Of a stretch of DNA of 64,000 nt, positions 46,195 through 56,125 are shown in pieces. The translations under genes and the position numbers were made by a program. Numbering within the stretch: the first letter of the stretch is position 1; each line of letters begins with the position of its first letter. The stretch spans positions 124,001 through 188,000 of the forward strand of contig CALSPA010000012.1 of the NCBI GenBank assembly GCA_943788115.1. Direction: 5' to 3'. The notes under the pieces are model-generated. The model ran no database searches and was not told the DNA's origin. It saw only the letters and a program-made list of their open reading frames with translations. This stretch comes from an uncultured Flavobacteriales bacterium. Lineage in GTDB: Bacteria > Bacteroidota > Bacteroidia > Flavobacteriales_D > Parvicellaceae.

Positions 46195-47986
46195 TGCTAA
46201 ATATTGATTGTAATTTTCGTTTTATTTTATCATATATTTTATATTCGATAGGTTGCATTAATTTGTGAAAATTAATGGCATACCACCTTTCAAAATTATA
46301 TAATAACCATTTTTGGTCTTGATGTAATTTTTGAGATAGAATTTTTTTTATTTCTTTTTTGTCCCATATGCCATCTTTAGATGCCATTCCATTTAAAATA
46401 TTATGTTCATAGTTGCAACTTAACCAATAGACTGATGGAACACTAAACCCTTTTTTCTTTTTATAAATTGTTTCTTTTTTTAAATGTTTTTCGGCAAACT
46501 TTTTTAGTAAATACTTAAGTTCTTTGTCTTTATAATGTTTTGTATGAGGAATGCTAAAGGCTAATTCTGCAAGTCTATGGTCAAGGAAAGGGACTCTCAC
46601 TTCTAAAGAGTGGCACATACTAGCAGTATCCACTTTGGTTAAGATATCATCAACCATAAAAGTATGAAAATCTAAAAGGTGTATGTTGTCATCATTTAAG
46701 TTAGAATTTATTTTTCGAAATAAAATGAGATTTAATTTCAGTAGTCTTATCTATTTTGATTAAATCTTTGATTTGAGTGTTATTGAAGGTGTTTAAACAA
46801 AGGTTTAAATATTTATTTAATGATTTATTATTTGTTTCGTTAAATTTTTTATACCATGAATAACCGTAAAATAATTCATCTCCACCATCACCAGATAATG
46901 CAACTTTGGCAGATTTAGATGCTAGTTCACAAAGAAAATAGGTTGGCACATTTGATGTGTCCGCCATTGGTTCATCGAATTTTGAAATAACTTCATTATG
47001 AAGAGAATCAAATTAGTTTGAGTTAGTTTTTTCAGAATGTAAAGGAACTTTGATGTGATTAGCTGCAACTTTTGCATCTTCAATTTCATTTTTATATTCA
47101 TCGACAACTTCAATTGAATATGCTTGTATTTTTTTGTTGAATTTTTTTAATAATGCTGTTGTTAATGAGCTATCTATTCCACCAGATAAGAAAGTATGAA
47201 CAGGAACATCAGAAGCTAATGCTCTTATTTTAACAGCATCAGTAGTTAGCTTTCCAATTTCTGAAATAATTTCTTCTTCACTTTTTATATCATTAAGACG
47301 GCTGTTGTTTATATTCCAATATTCTTTTTTTTTCAAACTTGAATTTTCGTAATCATAACAAGCATAATGTCCAGGTTCTAGTTTATAACAATCATCATAT
47401 ATTGTGTAAGGAGAAATTATATATCTAAACATTAAATATGAACTTAGACCTTCTGAACTTATTTTCTGACTAAAGTTTTTATAATTTTTAATTGCTTTAA
47501 TTTCTGATGAAAAAATAAATGTATTATTCTTTAAATAATAGTAAAGAGGTTTTATGCCAATACGATCTCTAGCAATAAATAGTTTGTTTTTTTGTTCGTC
47601 CCATATCCCAAATGAATACATTCCATTTAATTTTTTCAATAAAAGATCTATACCCCATTCAATATATCCATTTAATAAAACCTCAGTATCACCAGTAGAT
47701 TTAAAATTGTATTTGTCTTTTAATTCTTCTTTTAGTTCTTTATAATTATATATTTCACCGTTAAAAGTAATTGAAACATTTCTTTTGTCATTTAACATTG
47801 GTTGAGATCCGTTTTCTGACAAATCAATAATGCTTAATCTCCTATGGCCTAAAGCAATAGTATTGTTTTTAAAGTATACCGCTCCTTTTCCATCAGGACC
47901 TCTGTGAATCATAGTGTCACGCATTGACTCAAAATTTTCCGAATCTATGGGTACTGATGTGTTTATATATCTATTATACCACACAT
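46187..47986 (-). pseudogene. asnB: Second asparagine synthase-like amidotransferase, two frameshifts and one in-frame stop
   Basis: About 600 residues. The ATG at 47986 gives MCGII (nucleophile Cys2), then a missing G near 47973 shifts into YINTSVPIDSENF. That frame holds HRGPDGKGAVYF, LGHRRLSIIDLS, FNGEIYNYKEL and the P-loop FLSGGIDSSLTTALL, and ends at an in-frame TAA (47013-47015). The same frame continues with [18 protein letters not shown] and [15 protein letters not shown] shift near 46710 leads to VDDILTKVDTASMCHSLEVRVPFLDHRLAELAF. It is clearly a different gene from the asnB at 36124, not a repeat copy. Possible role: amidation of a sugar acid. Confidence 0.88.
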
Positions 47987-47990
47987 TTAT

Positions 47991-49002
47991 TTAATAATTT
48001 TTAGAAATCCAATTTTTATAATCATTACTTAGCCACATTGCTTTTTCATTAATTAATTGTTCAGGTTTATCATAAATTTTAGCTGTATCCGTCTTTAAAT
48101 TAATAGATGGATTGGTTCTCAAAACATTTGAATATTTTGAATAGATATCATTGGCATTCCAATAATTATTATCATCTAATATAGATTTCACTTTTTGATA
48201 GAATCCACATACAAACTTATAATGTAATAGAACTGTAGATACATCCGCAATATTAAGAAATGTTGAAGTGTGTGAAGTTTCATGGACTGATATAGATCCA
48301 TCCCACTTAATTAAAGGAATTTTACTTAAATATATAACATCAATACCAAAGCTTTTGGCATGAATTCCACCACTGAAATGTGAAGTGTCTGGATGATTAG
48401 TTTTATTGTATGCTTTTGTATAGGGTTTAATTTTAAAAAAGTATTATCATAATATTTAAATGTTTCTTTTAAATCATTTTCTTTTAAATTTTCTAATCTT
48501 TTAAAGGTGAATCTGCAAAAAGATCCAGCATATAACTCATTACAGCATTGAAATTATTTTTGTCTAGATAGTTTAAAAAACCTTTAAGGTTTAATTTGTT
48601 TTGATAGGGGAATTCCCAAAATTCATCAATATCAGCATATAGAGACCAAATGTTTTTTCCATATTGATGTACAAGAAATTGTTTAAATGCCCATTTATAT
48701 TTTTTATAGGAGAGACCTGAATTAATAATAGTGACATTGTGTTTTTCTAATAATTCAATTGAGTCATCATCAGAATTATTGTTAAGAAAAACAAAGTTAT
48801 TAAAACCAATATTCTGATAGTGTTTTATGAATGAATCTATGAAATAGCTTCCGTTTTTAAAAAGACATAAAACAACTGGTTTAGATTTGATTAATTCACT
48901 TTGTTTTAGTGTAATTACATTCTTATTTATGTCATTAAGTAAGCGTAATTTTTTTCGTTTTTCAATATAATTTTGATATTTATGTTTTAATTTTTTGATC
49001 AA
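47991..49002 (-). pseudogene. Glycosyltransferase family 2-like (Glyco_tranf_2_4 type), two frameshifts
   Basis: About 336 residues in three frames. First: KPVVLCLFKNGSYFIDSFIKHY, FVFLNNNSDDDSIELLEKH and the metal-binding SLYADIDEFWEFPY, ending DLFADSPLKD. Second: RLENLKENDLKETFKYYDNT. Third: KPYTKAYNKTNHPDTSHFSGGIHAK, IDVIYLSKIPLIKWDGS and HYKFVCGFYQKVKSIL to the end. The DIDEF centre and the GGIHAK segment are typical of this GT-A branch. Shifts lie at T4 48499-48502 and A6 48435-48440. Part of the minus-strand polysaccharide transcript. Confidence 0.8.
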
Positions 49003-49009
49003 ACCTTTA

Positions 49010-50608
49010 TTAGTTTTTAATTTCTAAGCTATAAACCTTCTTGCTTAAAATTTCTTTTCTTTTTAAATGCTCTGAAACATATATATTAAGTTTATTAATT
49101 TTTTTATCTGAGTCAAGTTTTTTTCCTATTTGTGATGTCCAAATGTGTTGTGGAAGTTGGAATTTTTCAAGGAGTTTAAGTTTCTTTCCCGAATTAATAT
49201 AAAGACAGTATTTTTCTAAAAAAATTATAAATTCATTAAAGTCATTTTTGTGAATAACATTTATTTTTAATCTATGAGAAATAAATTCTTTTAATTGTTC
49301 ATTTTGAAGGTTGTTGAGAAAGTCTAAATCTTTTTTTTCATTAACTAATCCAAAAGTGCCAACAATTTTTTTGCTACTAAATAAATTATAAAACCTTCCT
49401 TGAGCAAAAGTTAAGTCATATGGTGCCATTTTCGATGGAGATATGAAATATTTTAAATCATCTTCAGTTTCAATTTCAAAAGAAAATTTTACAGACATAG
49501 GAGAGTCCCACCAATATAACATAGGAGTTTTATGATTAGTTCTTATTAGAATGTAAATAAAAAGAACATTAAGAATAAGTGGAAGAATGCCAAATAAATC
49601 ATCTTGAATAGATTCAGGAAAAACATATATTAAAAAAGATATTGTTGCTAAAATGATTATATTTTTCCAAAAAAATATTCCGGTCAATGCAAAAATTAAA
49701 ATGTGAAAAAGAGATAAACATATCAATAGAGAAATAGTTGCTAAAGGGTGAATTAACATTATTATAACTGCTAGCTCAATAATTAGAGTTCCATATGTGA
49801 ATGTTGAATTAAAGGAGCTGATAAGTTTAAGTAGGGAGTTGAATTTTTTTTTATTAATTATTCCAAGCCAATTATTTTGATGGTGAGTTGCATGAATTAG
49901 ATTTGAAAGCTGATTATGTTTATACCATTTCATTTTTAATTTACCTATACCTGTAATAAAATATGTATATCCTAAGATTGAAATAGTTACAATGAAAAAG
50001 GCTGGGATTGATATAGGTATTCCAATGCCATTTAAAATTAAAAAAGGAACAATTAAAATAAATAATTCTAAAATGAGGTTTTTATCTGTCCATGAATTAT
50101 AAAGTGGTATGAAAAATTGCCCTATAATCAGTAGACTCATTAATAAAGTAGGTAAAACAAAAATAGGATGAAAATATACCATTATAGAAGCCAAAAGTAA
50201 GATTGTTCTATCGGCAAAATGATATTTTTTAAAATAAAAATTATAGGAATAAGTTGAAAAAGTCAAGCCTAGGGTGACAGATAATATACAGCTATATATT
50301 CTTATATAATTGTTTGAATCTAAGGTTGACCAAGTTGTGAAAGGAGATAAAATCAATAAGGTTATAAAAAGAAAAAAATAATACTTAATAGATTTAACCT
50401 TTGTAAAAGCTTTTAATAAAATAAAGTTAGATTGGAAAATTTCTTTTGGAAGATTTGAATTTAAAAAACATTTGTTCTGAATAAATAAAAATAAACTAAA
50501 TAAAATTAAAGCCTGTCCTGGAATAGCTATTTGGTTTATTGAATTTAAAGCTATAAGGTTTTCAGGGTTAATTAGACCAATTAAATATGTTAAGATTCCT
50601 GAGTTCAA
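49010..50608 (-). CDS. Multi-pass membrane protein, HTTM/VKGC-like
   Basis: 532 residues, intact. About ten to twelve hydrophobic segments lie in residues ~1-365, followed by a soluble C-terminal domain of ~165 residues (YWWDSPMSVKFSFEIETED, APYDLTFAQGRFYNLF). The segment with WYKHNQLSNLIHATHHQNNW followed by ELAVIIMLIHPLATISLL, FHILIFALTGIFFW and ISFLIYVFPE is arranged like the HTTM / vitamin K-dependent carboxylase-like fold. This is a weak, structure-style resemblance. The frame starts with TTG at 50608, 1 nt after the GT2 stop. A DCC thiol-disulfide protein, a frequent partner of HTTM proteins, lies 1.1 kb upstream. Function unknown. Confidence 0.65.
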   Translation of the reverse strand: MNSGILTYLIGLINPENLIALNSINQIAIPGQALILFSLFLFIQNKCFLNSNLPKEIFQSNFILLKAFTKVKSIKYYFFLFITLLILSPFTTWSTLDSNNYIRIYSCILSVTLGLTFSTYSYNFYFKKYHFADRTILLLASIMVYFHPIFVLPTLLMSLLIIGQFFIPLYNSWTDKNLILELFILIVPFLILNGIGIPISIPAFFIVTISILGYTYFITGIGKLKMKWYKHNQLSNLIHATHHQNNWLGIINKKKFNSLLKLISSFNSTFTYGTLIIELAVIIMLIHPLATISLLICLSLFHILIFALTGIFFWKNIIILATISFLIYVFPESIQDDLFGILPLILNVLFIYILIRTNHKTPMLYWWDSPMSVKFSFEIETEDDLKYFISPSKMAPYDLTFAQGRFYNLFSSKKIVGTFGLVNEKKDLDFLNNLQNEQLKEFISHRLKINVIHKNDFNEFIIFLEKYCLYINSGKKLKLLEKFQLPQHIWTSQIGKKLDSDKKINKLNIYVSEHLKRKEILSKKVYSLEIKN

Positions 50609-50609
50609 T

Positions 50610-51654
50610 TTACATTATATAATTAAAAGCATTAATTATTCCTTTTGTTCTTTCTTTTGGATATTCTAGAGATTCTAAATTGTAAAACCTATATAAACAA
50701 AAATCTAATATTTTAAGTTGAATTGATTTTTTTAAATTTAATTCAAGTTTTAAAATTAAGATTAAAAATAAAGTTCTTGAAATTATTTTCTCTTCAAATA
50801 AAACTTTTAAGTTTTTTCTACTTAAATCATGGAATGAGTTAGAAAATGCAACAATTGAATTTCTGTAAAAATGTCCAATTATTTTGGTTTTCAAATTTGA
50901 TTTATGAAGATTATATTTGAAAAATAATTTGGCAATAGTTCTGAATGTTTGTATTCTATTTTGAATCCTTTTTTTAGATATTTTTTCATTTGATATTGAA
51001 CCCAATTTCATTCTTTCTTATATAATGATGCAAATTATCTTTTGTGTCTTCTGTTTTAATATATTTTAATCCATAAATAATCGCTTTTGTGTGAATTTCC
51101 CAATCTTGAGCAGATTGAGAGTGTTCATTAAAGCCACCAATTTGCATGAAAGATTGCTTTTTCCATAGAGGACCTGTTATGCTCCATGGGTTATCTTGGT
51201 CAAAAAATCTTGAAAGATCATCTATTTTTTTGTTTAATAGATTCCATATTTTATTACAATCTCCAATGTCCTCATAAAAAAAAGCAGAAGGAAAGACAAT
51301 GAAGTCTTTTGTTGAATGTGTTTTTAAAATTAGAGTTCTTTCATAAATGAAATTATATTTAATTAGATCATCAGAATCAAGAAATACTAGATAGTCACCA
51401 TTTGCATTTTGAGCACCAATGTTTCTGCAAACAGAAGCTCCTTTTGATTGTTTTTCTCTTTTTATGAATTTTATATTGTTATAATCTTTAATTAAATTAT
51501 TTACTAATTCTTCTGTATTGTCTGTTGAGCCATCATCTATAATAAAGCACTCCCAATTTTGGACATTTTGATTTATTACAGATTTTATAGTTTCTATAAT
51601 AAATGTTTCCCTATTGTAAGTAGGAATAATAATTGATATTAATGGTTTATTCAA
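50610..51654 (-). pseudogene. Glycosyltransferase family 2 protein, one frameshift
   Basis: About 347 residues. The first frame (TTG start at 51654, MNKPLISIIIPTYNRETFI) has IIDDGSTDNTEELV, SKGASVCRNIGAQNANGDYLVFLDSDD (DxD) and QSAQDWEIHTKAIIYG, ending near YIRKNEIG. The second frame continues SISNEKISKKRIQNRIQTF and a basic helical C-terminus. The shift falls within 51001-51012. A sugar transferase of the polysaccharide locus; the downstream HTTM-like gene starts immediately after its stop. Confidence 0.87.
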
Positions 51655-51687
51655 TTAGATAATTTCAGTGTATTTTTTTAATCTAGT

Positions 51688-52099
51688 TTATTCTAAAAAC
51701 ATTTTTTTTTCCTCTTCAGAAGGAATTCTACATGTTGATTTTCTTCCAAACCATTTATATCGTCTTTTAGCTATATAATCATAAAGTTTATAGCCAAAAA
51801 AATTTGGTATAAAATAAAAAATTGAAAATATTTTGTAAAAAAAAGATAAATCAGATAAAATCTTGAAAAAAGCTTTATGCTTTTTGTGAATTCTATTATT
51901 AGAATAGAAATAAATTGTATCTAGATTCTCTATGTTGATATTTTTAGTTTTGAAAAATACTTTGGAGAAATCTGATTGAAGTGAAGTGTAAAATATTTTT
52001 TTTTGTTTATCCTTTTTAATTACGAAATCAATAAAAGAATTACATAAATTACATACACCGTCAAAAAAAAATTATTTGCTTGTAATTATCAGTTTTCAT
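51688..52099 (-). pseudogene. DCC-family thiol-disulfide oxidoreductase (DUF393), frameshifted start
   Basis: About 136 residues. The ATG at 52099 reads MKTDNYKQIIF and then meets a stop because the A9 run 52063-52071 (T9 on the coding strand) is one base too long. With eight, the sequence continues FFDGVCNLCNSFIDFVIKKD, the DxxCxxC motif that names the DCC family, then KIFYTSLQSDFSK, LDTIYFYSNN, KHKAFFKILSDL, FIPNFFGYKLYDYIAKRRY and WFGRKSTC. The frame after the run is open for over 120 codons. Members are thioredoxin-like and often neighbour HTTM membrane proteins, as here. Without repairing the frameshift this stretch looks empty. Confidence 0.85.
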
Positions 52100-52108
52100 G
52101 TTGAATGA

Positions 52109-52794
52109 CTAGATTTCAAAACAATTATTTTCTTTGTAGTATATAGTTGTGCATTTATTTTTAAAATATGTAGGCCCAATTCCCCAAAATTCAATTTTCT
52201 TAAAATTGTTGGTTGTAAGAAAGGTATCTGCTTCTTTATATTTTTCTCTTTGACTGTCATCTAAAATCAATATGCCATCTTCACTTAGAGATTGAATAGA
52301 GTTTTTCACACATTCAACTCTTTTTCTACCGTCAACTATAATTATATTGTATTTATCTTCATTGTTGATAAGAAACTTTTCATAATTCCCAGAATTTATA
52401 TCTTCTAAATATAATTTTGAATTACTTGGTGAATTAGACTTAACTTTTGAAAACCATAAATCATCATGCTCAACTGAGTTGACAGTATTTACTTTGTCAG
52501 CAAAATATAAGGTGGAATTTCCTGATCCAAATTCAAAAACATTTAATTTTTTTGTTAACTTTTTATTTAAAAATTCAATAGCACTATATGTAAGCCATGG
52601 AATTGGTTTGTTTTTTGAATCAAAAGGGGCTTTTTTTTCAAATGAATTCCACCATCCTGTTTCAACAAAATAGCCATTATTTATAAACCGAAGTAACCAC
52701 CTTTCTTTATCAGTAAACAAATTTTCCAGAATTTTCTTTTTTCCGAAAATTTATTTAGAATAAATGCAGTTATATTTTTTGAAAATATTTTCAT
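52109..52794 (-). pseudogene. SAM-dependent methyltransferase-like protein, one frameshift near the start
   Basis: About 228 residues. The ATG at 52794 gives MKIFSKNITAFILNKFSEKRKFW. A missing base in the T4 run 52722-52725 shifts the frame into FTDKERWLLRFINNGYFVET. The core has NVFEFGSGNSTLYFADKVN (SAM-binding glycine motif), VNSVEHDDLWFSKV, YNIIIVDGRKRVECVKNSI and DGILILDDSQREKY, a Rossmann class I methyltransferase. The substrate is unknown; a sugar or glycan group is likely from context. It overlaps the Wzt gene end by 4 nt, indicating one transcript. Confidence 0.8.
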
Positions 52795-54097
52795 TTTATA
52801 TTAGGTTCAATGCTTATTTTATGATTAATTAATATGTTTCCTTGCCCCTCGTTAATTAATTTTCCAGTACCAAAATAGTCATTACTTATTACATTGAAGA
52901 AATAAGCGTCTTTAACCCAGTCACAAACAACTCCTTTATACTTACTGTATAGATTTATTGAATATTCTCCAGGGTAAAAGGGTAATCTGTCAATGTCTAT
53001 ATTAATAATCCCTTTGTTGCTAGGAATGTTATTGATCTCAACATTTACAACTGAAGTGCTAAACCATGCAATTCTATTGCCAATAGAGTTGTTAATACCA
53101 ATGGTTATTTCTATATCATTAATGTTAAGTTTGTCATTAGTTAGTTTGTAATATATAGAAAACCTTAAAAAACTACCTAATTGAGCGTTTGAAATTATTA
53201 AAGAGTTTTCATCTTTTAAATAAATCGATTCAAATAAAAGATCTCCACTTCCTTCTCTGGGTAAATTCATTAAATCACCTGTTTGATTGATTTTATTTTT
53301 AAAATTTAATTTTTGAGAAGAAATATATTTAGAAATACACTTTTCAGTATTATCATTTAAAATGATTTTACCATTTTCCAATATTATTGAACGTGTACAT
53401 AAATTAGAAATAGAAGCCATATTATGACTTACAAAAAGAACAGTTCTGCCTTTACCTTGGCTTATGTCTTTTATTTTTCCAATTGCTTTTTTTGAAATTC
53501 TACATCCCCAACAGCAAGAACTTCATCAACAACTAAAATTTCAGGTTCTAGGTGAGCAGCAACAGCAAAGGCTAATCTTACATACATACCAGAAGAATAT
53601 CTTTTGACTGGTGTGTCAATGTATCTCTCGCAACCAGAGAAATCAACAATTTCATCAAATTTAGATCGTATTTCTATCTTAGACATTCCTAGAATAGCAC
53701 CATTAAGGAAAATATTTTCTCTTCCTGTTAATTCTGGATGAAAACCTGTTCCAACTTCTAATAAACTGGCAATTCTACCTCTTGTTTTTATGCTCCCAGT
53801 TGAAGGTTTTGTCACTTTAGACAAGAGCTTAAGTAAAGTCGATTTTCCTGCTCCATTTTTACCAATAATACCCAATACTTCTCCTTGAGGAACTTCGAAA
53901 TTTATATCTTTTAATGCCCAAACATAATCTCCGCCTTTAGTGTCTCTTTTATTTTCTTCTCCAATTTTTAAAAATGGATCTTCTTTTCCTCTCCATTTGT
54001 ACCACATTCGTTTTACATCATCTTGTAATGTAGCAGAACTAACTAAACCAAGTTTATACATTTTGGAAACATCTTCTATTTTAATCATCCAACTCAT
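52791..54097 (-). pseudogene. wzt: ABC transporter ATP-binding protein of polysaccharide export (Wzt-like), one frameshift
   Basis: About 435 residues. Residues ~1-210: Walker A GIIGKNGAGKSTLLKLLS, the Q-loop/LLEVGTGFHPELTGRENIFLNG region, signature YSSGMYVRLAFAVA and Walker B ILVVDEVLAVGD. It breaks after VEFQKKQ at the T7 run 53487-53493; one more base gives KAIGKIKDISQGKGRTVLF, then the H-loop VSHNMASISNLC. Residues ~245-435 form a beta-rich C-terminal domain (FESIYLKDENSLIISNAQLG, FPFYPGEYSINLY-like LPFYPGEYSINLY), as in Wzt proteins that recognise the finished chain end. It powers export of lipid-linked O-polysaccharide with the upstream permease. Confidence 0.92.
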
Positions 54098-54955
54098 ACT
54101 GTATCCATAAACGATTGTTCAACTTTGTTGAAAGTTATTGTTCCAATAAATAATAAAAAAATCATAAAACTAAAACTATACGCTAAATAATACCAACTGA
54201 ATTGACCTTGACCTAAAAAAGCATATTTCATAGTTTCAATTACCGAGGTCATCGGATTTGCTATTGCTATCCAACTATATTCCCCTAATTTTTCTTTTGC
54301 AAGAGATAGTGGGTAAACAATTGGGGTTGCATACATGAAAAGTTGAACGCCAAAAAGTACTAAAAATTGAAAATCTCTATATTTGGTAGTAAGAGATGAA
54401 ATAAATATACCAAATCCTAGTCCTAATCCAGCCATTAATAGTAACAAAAAAGGAAGTAATAACATATAGATGTTCGGATGAATATAAGCTCCCTGAAATA
54501 TGTAGTAAATAAGAAATCCGAGAAATAACAAAAATTGGATACTAAATTTTATAAGGTTAGAGATGGTAATTGATATGGGTAAAACTAATCTTGGAAATAA
54601 ACTTTCCCAAAAATATTAGCGTTAGTTATAAAAGTGTTGGAGGTTTTGTTTAGACATTCGGAAAAATAATTCCAGCAAGTAATACCACACATGTAAAATA
54701 AAACTGGTGGTAATCCATCTGTTGGAATTTCAGCTAATTGGCCAAATATTATTGTGAAAATGATGGTAGTGAAAATTGGTTGTATAAAAAACCAAAGTGG
54801 ACCTAGAACAGTTTGTTTATATACTGCTATAAAATCCCTTCTTACAAATAATAAGAGCAAATCTTTGTATTGCCAAATTTCTTTAAGATTGATGTCAAAA
54901 AGATGTTTCTGTTGGAGTGATTTCTTCTGAAATGTATTTTGTGTTCTTTTGACAA
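54094..54955 (-). pseudogene. wzm: ABC transporter permease of polysaccharide export (Wzm-like), at least two frameshifts
   Basis: About 285 residues, six membrane helices. N-terminal frame: ISEEITPTETS, then after a shift near 54886 FDINLKEIWQYKDLLLLFVRRDFIAVYKQ, TVLGPLWFFIQPIFTTIIF and LPPVLFYMCGITCWNYFSE. A missing T near 54595 separates this from PRLVLPISITISNLIKFSIQFLL, LGLGFGIFISSLTTKYRDFQFL and ATPIVYPLS to the end. This is the ABC-2 type O-antigen/teichoic-type exporter. Its TGA overlaps the Wzt ATG (ATGA). The 5' end is uncertain; TTG at 54955 is the best candidate. Confidence 0.87.
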
Positions 54956-55021
54956 TTTGATTACTTGCTTTTTAAACTTTATACAAACGAAATTAATATT
55001 AATTTTTACTACCGCATTGCA

Positions 55022-55987
55022 TTATGCAATATATTCCCCAAACAATTCCTCTAAACCAATTCCTTCCACTTCTGCCATTTGGGGGATAATACTTTCAGCA
55101 GACTGCCCAGGAACAGTATTTATTTCTATTATGTAAGGACTCCCTTTAGGTGTTACGATGTAATCAATTCTTGCAATACCTTTTAAATTAAGAATATCAT
55201 AGATGTGATTGGTTAAAGTTTTAATTTTTTTTGTTAAAGCCGAATCTATATCGGCAGGTGTAACCTCAATAGATTCCCCGTTGTATTTTGCAGCGTAATC
55301 AAAAAAATCATTATCAGTTATTATCTCTGTTACTGGAAGAACTTTTATCCCTTCTTTTGATTTAAAAACACCGTTCGTCAATTCTCTGCCATCAATAAAC
55401 TCTTCTATTACCACTTGAGTTCCATGATTAAAAGCATGATGAATTGCTATTTTTAAGTCTTTTTTTGCGGTTACTTTAGTAATGCCAAAACTGCTTCCAC
55501 CATCTGTTGGCTTAACAAAACAGGGGAGGCCTAACTTTGTTCAACTATTGTGCTTCCGTATTGATTGTGTCAGCGGGTTTAATGAGTACAGCTTCTGCAA
55601 CATTCACATCCAAAATTCTTTAAGGAATTGGTTGCAATGGAACTTTTCAAAAGTAAGAGCTGTTATCATTTGAGATGGAGTAGTGTAGGGGATGCCAATT
55701 AAGTCAAAATAACCCTGTAGTTTTCCGTCTTCTCCGGGAGAACCATGAATTACAATAAATGCTACGTCAAAAGTGTTTTTGGCGCCATTTTTTGTGAAAC
55801 TAAAATCATTTTTATCTATGGGGTACCTTCCCTCATTATCATAGGCGGTCCATTCTTTTTCATCTATAAGAACCTTAGTTGGGGAATATTTCTTCCTATT
55901 AAGATTTTCAAAAACTGTTTGAGCACTTTTAAGTGAAACAGCTTTTTCTTTACTGTAACCTCCTTCTATAACGGCAACTTTTATCAT
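55022..55987 (-). pseudogene. ddl: D-alanine--D-alanine ligase, several frameshifts
   Basis: About 321 residues when joined. N-terminal frame: VAVIEGGYSKEKAVSLKSAQ, FIVIHGSPGEDGKLQGYFDLIGIPYT, TFEKFHCNQFLKEF. The middle is cut by shifts near 55612-55615 (A4) and at about 55520-55550, leaving readable pieces LDVNVAEAVLIKPADTINTE and LPCFVKPTDGGSSFGITKV. C-terminal frame: VIEEFIDGRELTNGVF, GIARIDYIVTPKGSPYIIEINTVPGQSAESI. It joins two D-Ala for peptidoglycan and is usually essential as the only copy, so errors in the sequence are likelier than real loss. Confidence 0.93.
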
Positions 55988-56010
55988 TTGAAATGAAATA
56001 ACTTAATAGC

Positions 56011-56018
56011 CAAATTTA
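56011..56018 (-). promoter_or_regulatory. Candidate -7 element for ddl
   Basis: On the minus strand this reads TAAATTTG (TAnnTTTG), 23 nt before the ddl ATG at 55987. No strong -33 element is visible. Confidence 0.45.
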
Positions 56019-56081
56019 CAAGTGCTAGCTATATATTTATAATTTTATTCTACATTTTATTAACGAAACTATGTTATTCTA

Positions 56082-56109
56082 TTGTAGGAAAACAATATTT
56101 ATATCTTTG
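56082..56109 (+). promoter_or_regulatory. Promoter for the PASTA-T9SS-rluD run
   Basis: TTG at 56082-56084 and TATCTTTG at 56102-56109 are spaced by 17 nt, matching the Bacteroidota -33/-7 pair. The ATG at 56126 would then have a leader of only about 10 nt, common in this group. Confidence 0.6.
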
Positions 56110-56125
56110 CCGTAAACTTTTGAAT

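Noticed and set aside
46922-47113. Minus-strand 63-codon ORF rich in Lys/Met
   Set aside because: Alternative frame within the second asnB; the asnB frame carries the family motifs on both sides.
33457-55000. Genomic island borne by a transposon, phage or integrative element
   Set aside because: No transposase, integrase, flanking tRNA or direct repeat was found; content fits an ordinary variable polysaccharide locus.
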